A stretch of DNA of 64,000 bases from Succinivibrio dextrinosolvens. Lineage in GTDB: Bacteria > Pseudomonadota > Gammaproteobacteria > Enterobacterales > Succinivibrionaceae. Numbering within the stretch: position 1 is the first letter of the stretch; each line of letters starts with the position of its first letter. The stretch covers positions 1,200,747 to 1,264,746 of the forward strand of contig NZ_CP047056.1 in NCBI RefSeq assembly GCF_011065405.1, written 5' to 3'. The translations under genes were made by a program, and so were the position numbers. The notes below the pieces were generated by a model. It was not told where the DNA came from. It made no database searches and worked only from the letters and a program-made list of their open reading frames with translations. Below, in pieces: positions 56,957 through 64,000 of this stretch.

Positions 56957-58222
56957 TCAGTTATTATCCTTTTTGTATCTAGGATTCTTTTCTCCTGACA
57001 GCCATCTCTTTCCAAGATTCTGAATATTCATGGCTCCAACTCTGTCATCATTGGATTTATAGCCGCATGGGCAGCTATACAGATGTCTGTTATGATCTCT
57101 GCTCTGTTTGTGGATCCTTCCACATACGGGACATCTCTGAGATGTGTATTTTGCACTTACCCTAAGTACTTCAGAGCCCGTCTCTTGAGCTTTGTATTTT
57201 AGAAACTGCTCCAGCTGGTAGAAGCTCCAGCTTCTTAGGTCATATCTCTGAGAAAATCTCTTGACCTGCGCCAATTCTCTATATAGTTTTGCTGTTCTTG
57301 AAAGATTGCGCTCATCAAAACTTACACCGGTTAAATCCTCAAGAACAAAGAGTGTATCTTTGCCATACTTCCTCACGAGTGTCTTTGATATCTGATGGTT
57401 TACATCTGACATCCAGCGGTTTTCTCGTCCGGATATAGCTTTTAGTCTTCGTCTTGCTGATTTTGTTCCTTTAGCCTGAAGCTGTCGTCTCAGCTCAAGG
57501 AATTTGTTTCGCTTTGTTGCAATCTTCTTTCCGCTTATAAATTCGGTCTTTCCTTCTTCATCATAGCTTACAGACAGAAAGCGTAAGCCTCTGTCTATTC
57601 CCACTATATGTTTTACATTCTCTTTTTTGAAATCTTCTTTTTCTCTGGTTACAGGAATATGCAGGTACCATAGGCCGTTAAGTTCCACAAGCTTCGCTGT
57701 TCCAAATCTCCAGCTGCCATCAAAATATTCTTTGAAATGTTCTCTCTCATAAGTACATTTGATCCTTTCACCAAGGGTATTGATTGATAACAGACTTCCA
57801 TTTTCAACAAAACTGTAATCTCTGTTGCGAACCAAATCTGTCTGTGGTCTGCTGAAATACACCGGCTTAAAAAGCCATTCCAGTGTCTTTGGTATGCTCT
57901 GCCATTCGCCTTTCTCGTCTTTATAGCGGTATGGATGCTCTAAAAGCTGTTCTTTTACAGTATTATATCTTGCAATAACTGTTTTGATGGATGACTGTGC
58001 AAGCTGAGATTTAAGTCTAAACTTTCCTCTTATATTCCTGTACAGTACTTTATTGAGACTGAAGAAGTTCAAGTCAAAGGAATGGGTAAAAACGTATTCT
58101 GAAATAAAATTACATGCCTGTCGATACTGCTCCGTCATCTGACGTAACAGTGTTTCCTGTTCTGAAGGTACATTAATTCTTATTTTTAATGTTTTTGTAA
58201 ATATCAAAACAGTTTTCTCCAA
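56957..58222 (-). CDS. tnpB: TnpB, RNA-guided nuclease of a solitary IS1341/IS605-type element
   Basis: The 421-residue chain has the full RuvC set: Asp210 in VGIDRGLRFL, Glu295 in LFVLEDLTGVS and Asp393 in NDDRVGAMNI. A zinc finger lies between them (CPVCGRI at 364-367 and CPCGY at 384-386). The N-terminal helix-turn-helix/WED part is complete. TnpB proteins are RNA-guided DNA nucleases and ancestors of Cas12. No tnpA transposase gene is nearby, so the element could move only with TnpA in trans. It is intact, suggesting recent arrival or selection. Confidence 0.93.
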   Translation of the reverse strand: MEKTVLIFTKTLKIRINVPSEQETLLRQMTEQYRQACNFISEYVFTHSFDLNFFSLNKVLYRNIRGKFRLKSQLAQSSIKTVIARYNTVKEQLLEHPYRYKDEKGEWQSIPKTLEWLFKPVYFSRPQTDLVRNRDYSFVENGSLLSINTLGERIKCTYEREHFKEYFDGSWRFGTAKLVELNGLWYLHIPVTREKEDFKKENVKHIVGIDRGLRFLSVSYDEEGKTEFISGKKIATKRNKFLELRRQLQAKGTKSARRRLKAISGRENRWMSDVNHQISKTLVRKYGKDTLFVLEDLTGVSFDERNLSRTAKLYRELAQVKRFSQRYDLRSWSFYQLEQFLKYKAQETGSEVLRVSAKYTSQRCPVCGRIHKQSRDHNRHLYSCPCGYKSNDDRVGAMNIQNLGKRWLSGEKNPRYKKDNN

Positions 58223-58288
58223 GCCATATAATCCCTATATTCTAACAGTTATTGTAAAGAAATTCTTTAAGATATATAGCCTGAGTTG

Positions 58289-58340
58289 GCAGAGCTCCGC
58301 CTCAGACTTAAGTCTGAGGTTTCCGCTCTGCTATTTTTTT
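58289..58340 (+). repeat. Nested palindrome with T-run upstream of tnpB (element left end or terminator)
   Basis: CCTCAGACTTAAGTCTGAGG (58300-58319) is a perfect 20-base palindrome enclosed by GCAGAGC (58289-58295) and GCTCTGC (58325-58331). TATTTTTTT follows on the plus strand. No plus-strand gene lies upstream to terminate. It may be the left end of the tnpB element or the right end of a deleted sister copy. Confidence 0.6.
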
Positions 58341-58423
58341 GATGAATTTGTTTTAATCACCAAAGAATTTGTGGCAAACTCATCTAAAATATTTTCTTAC
58401 AACATAACGAATTATTAGGAGCA

Positions 58424-58443
58424 GAAAGTCCTCTGGGACTTTC
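58424..58443 (+). promoter_or_regulatory. Hairpin between Shine-Dalgarno and start of the HAD gene
   Basis: GAAAGTCC-TCTG-GGACTTTC directly follows AGGAG (58417-58421) and ends 12 bases before the ATG. Folding would bring AGGAG within about 13 bases of the ATG; unfolded it is too far. Confidence 0.45.
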
Positions 58444-58454
58444 ATTTGGAAACA

Positions 58455-59309
58455 ATGAATAAAGAAAACGTCCTTGCTATCTGTTATGACTTTGACAGAA
58501 CCCTTACCCCATTTGAAATGCAGGCACAGGGATATATACAGCAGTTAAACGAAAATGTGGATGAGTTCTGGGATTTATCAACAAAACTTGCAATAAAAAA
58601 CCAGATGGATCCTAACCTTTCATATATGTATCTGATGCTCAACGGAGCAAAAGGCAAATTTCAGGTAAAAAGAGAGAAACTCATTGAGTTCGGTTCTAAG
58701 GTAAAACTCTATAAGGGTGTTGCAGACTGGTTTTCAAGAATCAATCAGTACGGCAAGAAAAAAGATGTTAAGGTTGAGCACTATATTATTTCCTCGGGTC
58801 TTAAAGAAATGATAGAAGGCACAAAGATTGCTGACGAATTCAGAATGATCTATGCAAATTCATTTTTATACGATCACAACGGTGCTGCTGTATGGCCTGC
58901 ACAAAACATCAATTTCACCAACAAAACCCAGTTTCTTTTCAGAATTTCCAAGGGTACACTTGATGTAAACGACAATGATGTTAACCGCTATTATGAACCA
59001 GAGAATATCAGAGTTCCTTTTAGTAATATAGTCTACATCGGAGACAGTCAGACAGATATTCCTTGTATGAAACTGGTTAACTCTTTGGGAGGACACTCCA
59101 TTGGAGTATATGATCCAGTCAATAACAACAAGGCAAGAGTGCATGAACTTATCAAGGACAAGCGCATCAAACACTTTGCTAAAGCTGACTACTCAAAGGG
59201 TAGCAAACTTGATGAACTGATGCACAATATAATTGATTTAACATCCGCATCCTACAAACTCAACCGTGACTACTGGGAGAATTTGGATGAGGCAGAGAAT
59301 CTTGCTTAA
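58455..59309 (+). CDS. HAD-superfamily phosphatase (phosphoserine phosphatase-like)
   Basis: Motif I is YDFDRTLT (Asp12, Asp14), motif II IISSG (Ser about 113), and the acidic motif IV is VYIGDSQTDIPCMK. The 284-residue chain has an alpha-helical cap of about 80 residues between I and II (VDEFWDLSTKLAIKNQMDPNLSYMYLMLNGAKG). Such HAD proteins occur widely in anaerobes as predicted small-molecule phosphatases; the substrate is unknown. The start could also be TTG at 58446. Its upstream hairpin may control translation. Confidence 0.82.
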   Translation: MNKENVLAICYDFDRTLTPFEMQAQGYIQQLNENVDEFWDLSTKLAIKNQMDPNLSYMYLMLNGAKGKFQVKREKLIEFGSKVKLYKGVADWFSRINQYGKKKDVKVEHYIISSGLKEMIEGTKIADEFRMIYANSFLYDHNGAAVWPAQNINFTNKTQFLFRISKGTLDVNDNDVNRYYEPENIRVPFSNIVYIGDSQTDIPCMKLVNSLGGHSIGVYDPVNNNKARVHELIKDKRIKHFAKADYSKGSKLDELMHNIIDLTSASYKLNRDYWENLDEAENLA

Positions 59310-59421
59310 TTTTCTTATATTCTTGCACAATTCTGCAATTGTACATTTGTAAATTCGCAAACAAAAGTAGTTATTACGACAAAATACAAATATAATTTAT
59401 TTATAAAACAATATATTACAC

Positions 59422-59468
59422 AAAAGGTTGATGTGTTTACGAATTTTTTTAACACGGATCAACTTTTT
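59422..59468 (+). terminator. Hairpin terminator after the HAD gene
   Basis: GGTTGAT-x-GTGTT pairs with AACAC-xx-ATCAAC across a 13-base loop, followed by CTTTTTGC. It lies 110 bases after the stop codon. Confidence 0.6.
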
Positions 59469-59524
59469 GCTTAATTTTTACAAATATAATTAAACCTGTA
59501 GCCGCTGATAAAAAAAAATTAACT

Positions 59525-59687
59525 CTAAGTATTATCTAAGTTAAAGTATCTAAAATACAAAATAGGAAAGCGGAAGAGACAAAATGATTTCAGACTTTCA
59601 AAGTTTTAAATGATTTTGTTTTTTAACAAAAAAGAATCACATACCTCATCGCCTAGGTCCACACCTTTTGACCTAGGCATTTTTTTA
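59525..59687 (+). ncRNA. Putative small RNA unit 1 (sibling of unit 2)
   Basis: The unit has the upstream direct repeat CTAAGT-N5-CTAAGT (59525-59541, 11-base period) and TCACATACCT (59637-59646). It ends in an intrinsic terminator GCCTAGGTC/GACCTAGGC with seven T (59651-59687). A 9-codon reading frame (59584-59613, ATG preceded by GGAAGAG) lies inside. Start point not known. Paralogy with unit 2 argues it is functional; no annotated sRNA family is recognised. Confidence 0.5.
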
Positions 59688-59723
59688 TTCAAAATCTCGA
59701 AATTATCCTGTAAATTCAGCAGA

Positions 59724-59925
59724 CTAAGTGTCATCTAAGAATTCAACTGTAACATATATCCTGCGTAGACGATATTAGACTTGAAATTTAAGACTAATGA
59801 TCCAGCAATTTATTGGAAGATTTTCCGAACTCATCGATTAAGTAACACTTGATGTTTTATTAACGTTTCAATTTTTTCACATACCTAAATCGCCTCTGAC
59901 AGTTTTTGTCAGAGGTATTTTTTTT
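59724..59925 (+). ncRNA. Putative small RNA unit 2 (sibling of unit 1)
   Basis: It repeats the order of unit 1: CTAAGT-N5-CTAAGA (59724-59740), a GATGTTTTATTAAC block like GATTTTGTTTTTTAAC in unit 1, TCACATACCT (59877-59886) and ATCGCCT. A terminator CCTCTGACA/TGTCAGAGG with a T8 run (59893-59925) ends it. A 14-codon frame (59797-59841) begins Met-Ile like that of unit 1. The middle is not conserved. The following gene has its own promoter. Confidence 0.5.
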
Positions 59926-60051
59926 GTTTTTTCTATATAAAAAAATTACCTAAAATATTCTCGATAATTATTTTTAATAATTTTGATATTCATCACAAAA
60001 TAATGTAGTATTAATCAACCTTAAAACACGAAATAAAAGCACTTTTTCTGT

Positions 60052-60057
60052 TATAAT
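60052..60057 (+). promoter_or_regulatory. Extended -10 promoter of the antitoxin-Fic operon
   Basis: TGTTATAAT provides TGn-TATAAT 30 bases before the antitoxin start; no good -35 is present, as expected for an extended -10 type. Confidence 0.55.
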
Positions 60058-60086
60058 TAAGAAGGTGTGATTACTACGGAGAGCGT

Positions 60087-60245
60087 ATGTTGCTAGATGA
60101 AGTAAAAGCTACTTTAGCAATGGAAAATTTATATCTGACAGAAGAGCAGGAAAAGCTACTGCAAAGCTATGCTGACGGAGAAATTTCTTTTAAAGAATTT
60201 CAGGAACAGATATCAAAATTAACCGAAGATAGCAAGGTAGCCTGA
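60087..60245 (+). CDS. VbhA-like antitoxin of a Fic toxin
   Basis: A 52-residue protein starting at ATG behind ACGGAGAG. It has TLAMEN near the N-terminus, the [S/T]xxxE[G/N] motif by which class I Fic antitoxins (VbhA) insert a glutamate into the Fic ATP site. LTEEQEKLLQSYADGEISFKEFQEQI is the rest of the VbhA-like helical fold. The stop is 3 bases before the fic TTG start, so expression is coupled with the antitoxin first. Confidence 0.85.
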   Translation: MLLDEVKATLAMENLYLTEEQEKLLQSYADGEISFKEFQEQISKLTEDSKVA

Positions 60246-60248
60246 ATC

Positions 60249-60845
60249 TTGGAAGCCACGACTTTCGATAAAGTCTATTGCTATCCAGGTACTGAAGTTT
60301 TAATAAATAACTTCAATGAGCATGATCCTAGGGTACTTTCTCAGTACGAGAGACTGTACACTGGAGCAAGGATTATCGATCTACTCAAAAAGCCTATTCA
60401 GGGCAAATTTGATCTACCCCACTTAAAGGCAATCCATAAGTATATCTTCCAGGATATTTATCCCTGGGCAGGAGAACTGCGCCAGGTTAATATATCCAAG
60501 GAAATTCTTTTCTGTGATGCTCAGTTTATCGAGAAAACAATTAACAAGGTCTTTGATGAACTTGCACAGGAGAATTTTCTCAGAGACTGTAGCGAAAAGA
60601 AAATCGCAGAAAAAGCAGCTTATTATCTAGGAGAGATTAACGCTGTACATCCATTCAGAGAAGGAAACGGAAGAGCTCAGAGAGAGTTTATCCGTGAGCT
60701 TCTGATTCCTCTAGGATTTAAGGTTGATTATTCTCTATGTGATCCTAAAATGATGCTCTATGCATCCATTAATGCATTTGCCGGTGATTATGAACTGATG
60801 ACCGAGCTTTTTGACAAGTGCATTATTGCAAAACCACAAAATTAA
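60249..60845 (+). CDS. Fic-domain AMP-transferase toxin
   Basis: The 198-residue Fic protein uses TTG 3 bases after the antitoxin stop; an AAGG lies 11 bases upstream. The Fic motif is HPFREGNGR (residues 134-142), fully canonical for AMPylation: His acts as base and Glu/Asn/Arg hold ATP. The flap KEILFCDAQFIE and YPWAGELRQVNI match VbhT-type Fic. The protein contains no other domain, so it would be a standalone toxin that modifies an intracellular target such as a topoisomerase (known for VbhT-like FicT), inhibited by the upstream antitoxin. Confidence 0.88.
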   Translation: MEATTFDKVYCYPGTEVLINNFNEHDPRVLSQYERLYTGARIIDLLKKPIQGKFDLPHLKAIHKYIFQDIYPWAGELRQVNISKEILFCDAQFIEKTINKVFDELAQENFLRDCSEKKIAEKAAYYLGEINAVHPFREGNGRAQREFIRELLIPLGFKVDYSLCDPKMMLYASINAFAGDYELMTELFDKCIIAKPQN

Positions 60846-60866
60846 TATAAAAAAAACTTACTAATC

Positions 60867-62231
60867 ATGACTACAATTCAAACCACCCTATCTGCACCAA
60901 AACTTCAATTAGGCTCCTTCTATGTACATGTCTGGGGATGTCAGATGAATGTATATGATGGAGGAAGAATCAGAGATTTAATGACAGCCGCTGGCTTTGC
61001 AGAGTCATCAGCTCCAAGAGGAGCAAATATAATCATTCTGGTTACCTGTGCTGTAAGAGCCAAGGCAGAGGACAAAGTTTTCAATCAGATCGCCTCTTGG
61101 AGACATACTGGTGAAATCAACGATGACACAATTATTGCACTTGGAGGCTGTGTAGGAGCTGAGCTTGCTGAGAAAATTCTTGACCTCGATAAAAGCATCA
61201 ATATTATTTTCGGACCAAGAACAATACACAGACTGCCTAAAATGGTAGGAGAGTTTATTGCCTCAGGTAAGCCTGTAGTTGATGTTACAGCTGATGCTAT
61301 TGATAAGTTTGATTATCTGCCGGAAGCAGGAGCGGTAGGTCCTTCTGCCTTTGTTACCATTATGGAAGGCTGCTCTAACAAGTGCACCTACTGTATTGTT
61401 CCTTATACACGCGGTGAAGAGCAGTCAAGACCGGTTCAGGACATCATTGATGAATGTATAGGACATATCGCCAACGGAGTTAAGGAAATTCATCTCCTAG
61501 GTCAGAATGTAAACTCTTATCATGGATTAAATCCTGACGGTTCAGACTGTAAATTCTCTTCCCTGCTTTATGAAATTGCAGCAATTTCAGGAGTTGAGAG
61601 AATCAGATTCACCACCTCAAATCCTATGGATTTTACAGATGACATTATAGAGGCAATTAAAGATCTGCCTGTAATCTCGGATGGGATTCACGTTCCAATT
61701 CAGGCGGGTTCAAACCGAATTCTTGAGGCAATGCACAGAAGATATACTGCAGAGGAATATGTTGAGCTGATTAAGAAGATTAGAGCGGCTCGCCCTACAG
61801 TTCATATCTCATCAGATTTCATTGTCGGATTCCCTGGTGAAACCGATGAAGACTTTAATGAAACCATGAAGATTGTCAATGAGGTCAAATTCGATCAAAG
61901 CTTCTCTTTTGTATATTCAATAAGACCAGGAACACCTGCAGCAGAACTTGAAGATCCTATTTCAAAAGAAACAAAGATGCAGAGACTTTATGTTCTGCAG
62001 AAACGACTTGAGGAGCTGGCATCAGAATATACCGAGGCTTTTATCGGCACCACTCAGAGATGTCTTGTGGAAGGAACATCCAGAAAGGACGAGAATGAGC
62101 TCAAGAGCAGAGCCTCATCAGGAAGAATTGTTGTGTTCAAGGGGCCTTTATCTCTTGTAGGACAGATGGTTGATGTAAAGATCACTTCTGTAGCCGCCCA
62201 CACACTTAAAGGTGAGCTTGTTAATCAGTAA
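60867..62231 (+). CDS. miaB: tRNA-2-methylthio-N6-dimethylallyladenosine synthase
   Basis: A radical-SAM enzyme adding the methylthio group to i6A37 of tRNAs reading UNN codons. The N-terminal cluster Cys are C25, C61 and C95 (GCQMN, TCAVR, GGCVG). The radical-SAM triad C169-x3-C173-x2-C176 lies in EGCSNKCTYC. TRAM domain at the end. FGPRTIHRLPKM identifies MiaB rather than RimO. 454 residues. It starts the miaB-ybeZ-ybeY-corC operon as in E. coli. It is 21 bases after fic. Confidence 0.97.
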   Translation: MTTIQTTLSAPKLQLGSFYVHVWGCQMNVYDGGRIRDLMTAAGFAESSAPRGANIIILVTCAVRAKAEDKVFNQIASWRHTGEINDDTIIALGGCVGAELAEKILDLDKSINIIFGPRTIHRLPKMVGEFIASGKPVVDVTADAIDKFDYLPEAGAVGPSAFVTIMEGCSNKCTYCIVPYTRGEEQSRPVQDIIDECIGHIANGVKEIHLLGQNVNSYHGLNPDGSDCKFSSLLYEIAAISGVERIRFTTSNPMDFTDDIIEAIKDLPVISDGIHVPIQAGSNRILEAMHRRYTAEEYVELIKKIRAARPTVHISSDFIVGFPGETDEDFNETMKIVNEVKFDQSFSFVYSIRPGTPAAELEDPISKETKMQRLYVLQKRLEELASEYTEAFIGTTQRCLVEGTSRKDENELKSRASSGRIVVFKGPLSLVGQMVDVKITSVAAHTLKGELVNQ

Positions 62232-62237
62232 GGCAAT

Positions 62238-63356
62238 ATGATGAATACAATTACACAAGATTTTGTTTTAGATCCAGATGACAAAGATAGAATTGCCTAC
62301 CTTGTAGGTCCTGAAGACGAAAATTTAAAGCAGATTGAAAAAAGACTAGGCGTAAAAATTAGTTATTCCGGAGCTCATTTTCATCTGGAAGGCAAAGCCG
62401 GCCACGTAAAAAAAGTCTATAAGCTGATAAAGTCTCTGTATGTTGATACTACACCAATAAAGGGAGCAAAGAAACCATCTGAGGTTACTCCTGACATGGT
62501 ACACCTTGCCATAACTGAGACCACCGCGCTAGAACAGGACAATACGGATTATTCAGGAGAAAAAGCCCCGGGATCAATTGATTCTCTTTATGCCAAGGCT
62601 AATAACTTCAAAACCAAACGCGGCTTTATAAAGGCAAGAACCTCAAATCAGTCAGACTATATCAACAAGATTGTCTCTCATGATGTAAGCTTTGGTATCG
62701 GACCTGCTGGAACCGGTAAGACATTCCTTGCGGTTGCTGCAGCTGTAGATGCCCTGGAGAGAAATGAAATCAGACGTATTATTCTGACTAGACCTGCAGT
62801 TGAAGCTGGAGAAAAACTTGGCTTCCTTCCAGGAGATCTCTCACAGAAGGTTGATCCTTACCTAAGGCCACTATACGACGCCCTGTTTGAAATGCTCGGC
62901 TTTGAGAAGGTAGAAAAACTCATCGAAAAACAGATTATAGAGATTGCTCCTCTAGCTTATATGAGAGGAAGAACTCTGAACGATTCCTTTATTATTCTCG
63001 ACGAAGCGCAGAATACTACTGTTGAACAGATGAAAATGTTTCTAACTCGTATCGGTTTCAACTCCCATGCTGTAATTACCGGAGATCCTAGCCAGATTGA
63101 TCTGCCAAGAAACGTAAGATCAGGTTTAAAGCATGCGATGGAGGTTCTAAAGTCAGTTGAGGAAATCGGCTTTACCTTCTTTGAATCTTCCGATGTTGTA
63201 AGACATCCTGTTGTAGCTGCCATTGTTAATGCCTACGATGAGTACGAAAAGACTCACGAAAAGGATAATCAGCATTATTACGGAAGAAATAATAAAAACG
63301 ATTCCTCCTCCACTGAAAATTCTGAAAAAGAGGTGTCTAATGCAAGTAATAATTGA
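62238..63356 (+). CDS. ybeZ: PhoH-family ATPase YbeZ
   Basis: A P-loop ATPase partnered with the YbeY RNase in rRNA and RNA quality control. The N-terminal 110 residues are a KH-like region. Walker A is GPAGTGKT (about 155-162), followed by LTRPAVEAGEKLGFLPGDLSQK and the Walker B SFIILDEAQNTT. TRIGFNSHAVITGDPSQIDLPR is family-specific. 372 residues, with a short Asn/Ser-rich C-terminal tail. Start at 62238 behind AAGG. The stop overlaps the ybeY start by 17 bases. Confidence 0.96.
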   Translation: MMNTITQDFVLDPDDKDRIAYLVGPEDENLKQIEKRLGVKISYSGAHFHLEGKAGHVKKVYKLIKSLYVDTTPIKGAKKPSEVTPDMVHLAITETTALEQDNTDYSGEKAPGSIDSLYAKANNFKTKRGFIKARTSNQSDYINKIVSHDVSFGIGPAGTGKTFLAVAAAVDALERNEIRRIILTRPAVEAGEKLGFLPGDLSQKVDPYLRPLYDALFEMLGFEKVEKLIEKQIIEIAPLAYMRGRTLNDSFIILDEAQNTTVEQMKMFLTRIGFNSHAVITGDPSQIDLPRNVRSGLKHAMEVLKSVEEIGFTFFESSDVVRHPVVAAIVNAYDEYEKTHEKDNQHYYGRNNKNDSSSTENSEKEVSNASNN

Positions 63357-63816
63357 TCTGCAGATTGCAACAGACGAAGCTCTTGAAAGCTACCCATCAC
63401 TAGAACTAATGACAAAATGGGCAACTGTTGCACTCAAGACAGGCGGCAGAAACAAGGATAGCGAAATCACCATCCGTATGGTGAATTCAGAGGAGATCCA
63501 TCAGCTGAACTCTACATACAGACATGTAGACAGACCAACCAACATTCTGTCTTTCCCTTTTGAACTGCCAGAGGGGGTTGAAGATCTGCCTTTATTAGGA
63601 GATCTTGTTGTCTGCAAGGAAGTTTTAGAAAGAGAGTGCAAAGAGCAGAACAAGACTCTTGAGGAGCATTTTGCCCACCTGATCGTACATGGATGTCTGC
63701 ATCTTATCGGATACGATCATATTGAAGAAGAAGACGCCAAGGAAATGGAGCCTCTAGAAATTAAGGCCATGGAAGAACTTGGCTATGATAATCCTTACAA
63801 GGATGATGAATACTAA
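63340..63816 (+). CDS. ybeY: Endoribonuclease YbeY
   Basis: A zinc-dependent single-strand RNase for 16S 3'-end maturation and 70S quality control. I start at the ATG of MQVIIDLQIA, preceded by AGAGGTG; upstream codons in the same frame belong to the ybeZ overlap. The 158-residue chain has RHVDRPTNILSFPFE, LLGDLVVCKEV and the metal site HLIVHGCLHLIGYDH with His117, His121 and His127. All are canonical. Confidence 0.97.
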   Translation: MQVIIDLQIATDEALESYPSLELMTKWATVALKTGGRNKDSEITIRMVNSEEIHQLNSTYRHVDRPTNILSFPFELPEGVEDLPLLGDLVVCKEVLERECKEQNKTLEEHFAHLIVHGCLHLIGYDHIEEEDAKEMEPLEIKAMEELGYDNPYKDDEY

Positions 63817-63858
63817 AGAAGGACAAACAGAGAAGCAATCAAGAATTTGGAAAAAATT

Positions 63859-64000
63859 ATGACAGATAATCACGACGAGGAACACAGTTCCTTTTTATCA
63901 AAGATTTTTTCAAAAAAAACTGAACCTACCAGTCAGGACGAATTAGAACAGGTTATTCGCGAAGCAACTGAAAATGAAGTTATCGACGAAGATACTGAGG
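63859..64000 (+). CDS. corC: CorC/YbeX, N-terminus (3' end outside window)
   Basis: The first 47 codons are visible. The sequence SFLSKIFSKKTEPTSQDELEQVIREATENEVIDEDTE matches the N-terminus of E. coli YbeX/CorC, which ends the miaB-ybeZ-ybeY-ybeX operon there. CorC carries CBS domains and a transporter-associated domain and is linked to cobalt/magnesium efflux and ribosome assembly. The ribosome-binding site is weak (TTGGAAAA). Confidence 0.85.
   Translation, partial: MTDNHDEEHSSFLSKIFSKKTEPTSQDELEQVIREATENEVIDEDTE

Noticed and set aside
58289-58340. Interpretation as an ordinary terminator for an upstream plus-strand gene
   Set aside because: No plus-strand gene lies upstream for several kilobases; an element end or relic is more likely, so it is listed as a repeat.

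Overview
The window looks like chromosome from a moderately AT-rich gammaproteobacterium. Gene neighbourhoods match the Escherichia coli/Aeromonadales layout: greA / yhbY / rlmE-ftsH-folP-glmM-secG, rimP-nusA-infB-rbfA, grpE-dnaK-dnaJ, nadK-recN, zapA-fau, miaB-ybeZ-ybeY-corC and a Met/Gln tRNA operon. DUF1703- and DUF4143-type ATPase/nuclease proteins, a C11 (clostripain-type) protease and the low GC suggest a gut or rumen anaerobe. My best guess is the Succinivibrionaceae; this is inference, not proof.

Layout. 1-7.7 kb: the end of a DUF4143 ATPase, then a minus-strand run of six exported proteins around a secreted C11 peptidase, mostly of unknown function. 8.1-12.6 kb: single plus-strand genes (Kbp-like LysM protein, Cys-rich Sel1 protein, gdhA, an SDR). 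13-20.6 kb, minus: a DUF1703 ATPase/nuclease, then nadK-recN-GNAT-dapB-SDR and a TPR-like orphan. 21-30.8 kb: the rimP-nusA-infB-rbfA operon, a TerC/CBS/CorC membrane protein, a large-tailed RluB, zapA-fau on the plus strand, and secG. 30.8-41.5 kb: glmM, a strongly degenerate folP, ftsH, rlmE, yhbY, greA and the dnaJ-dnaK-grpE heat-shock cluster with a near-perfect sigma-32 promoter. 41.5-46.7 kb, plus: bamE, a lipoprotein, ppk1, rmuC. 46.7-56 kb, minus: ydiJ-type D-2-hydroxyglutarate dehydrogenase, an ICMT-like membrane methyltransferase, and two complete acetolactate synthase gene pairs separated by a TPR-SUFU protein. 56.1-56.6 kb: five tRNA genes. 57-58.4 kb: a solitary tnpB with flanking hairpins. 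58.4-64 kb, plus: HAD phosphatase, a non-coding stretch with two related putative small-RNA units, a VbhA-like antitoxin with Fic toxin, then miaB-ybeZ-ybeY and the start of corC.

Most of the window is core housekeeping: ribosome maturation and translation initiation, envelope precursor synthesis, protein quality control and branched-chain amino-acid synthesis. The unusual items are (a) two tandem, sequence-related transcription units at 59.5-59.9 kb, each with a shared 11-bp-phased upstream repeat, a shared TCACATACCT block and an intrinsic terminator; (b) a FolP in the right place but lacking most dihydropteroate synthase active-site residues; (c) a terminator-bearing leader in front of rimP-nusA; (d) the secreted C11 protease island with a module shared by two neighbouring proteins; (e) a TPR-SUFU gene wedged between two acetolactate synthase pairs; (f) an intact TnpB with a candidate omega-RNA; (g) low-complexity tails added to several housekeeping proteins.
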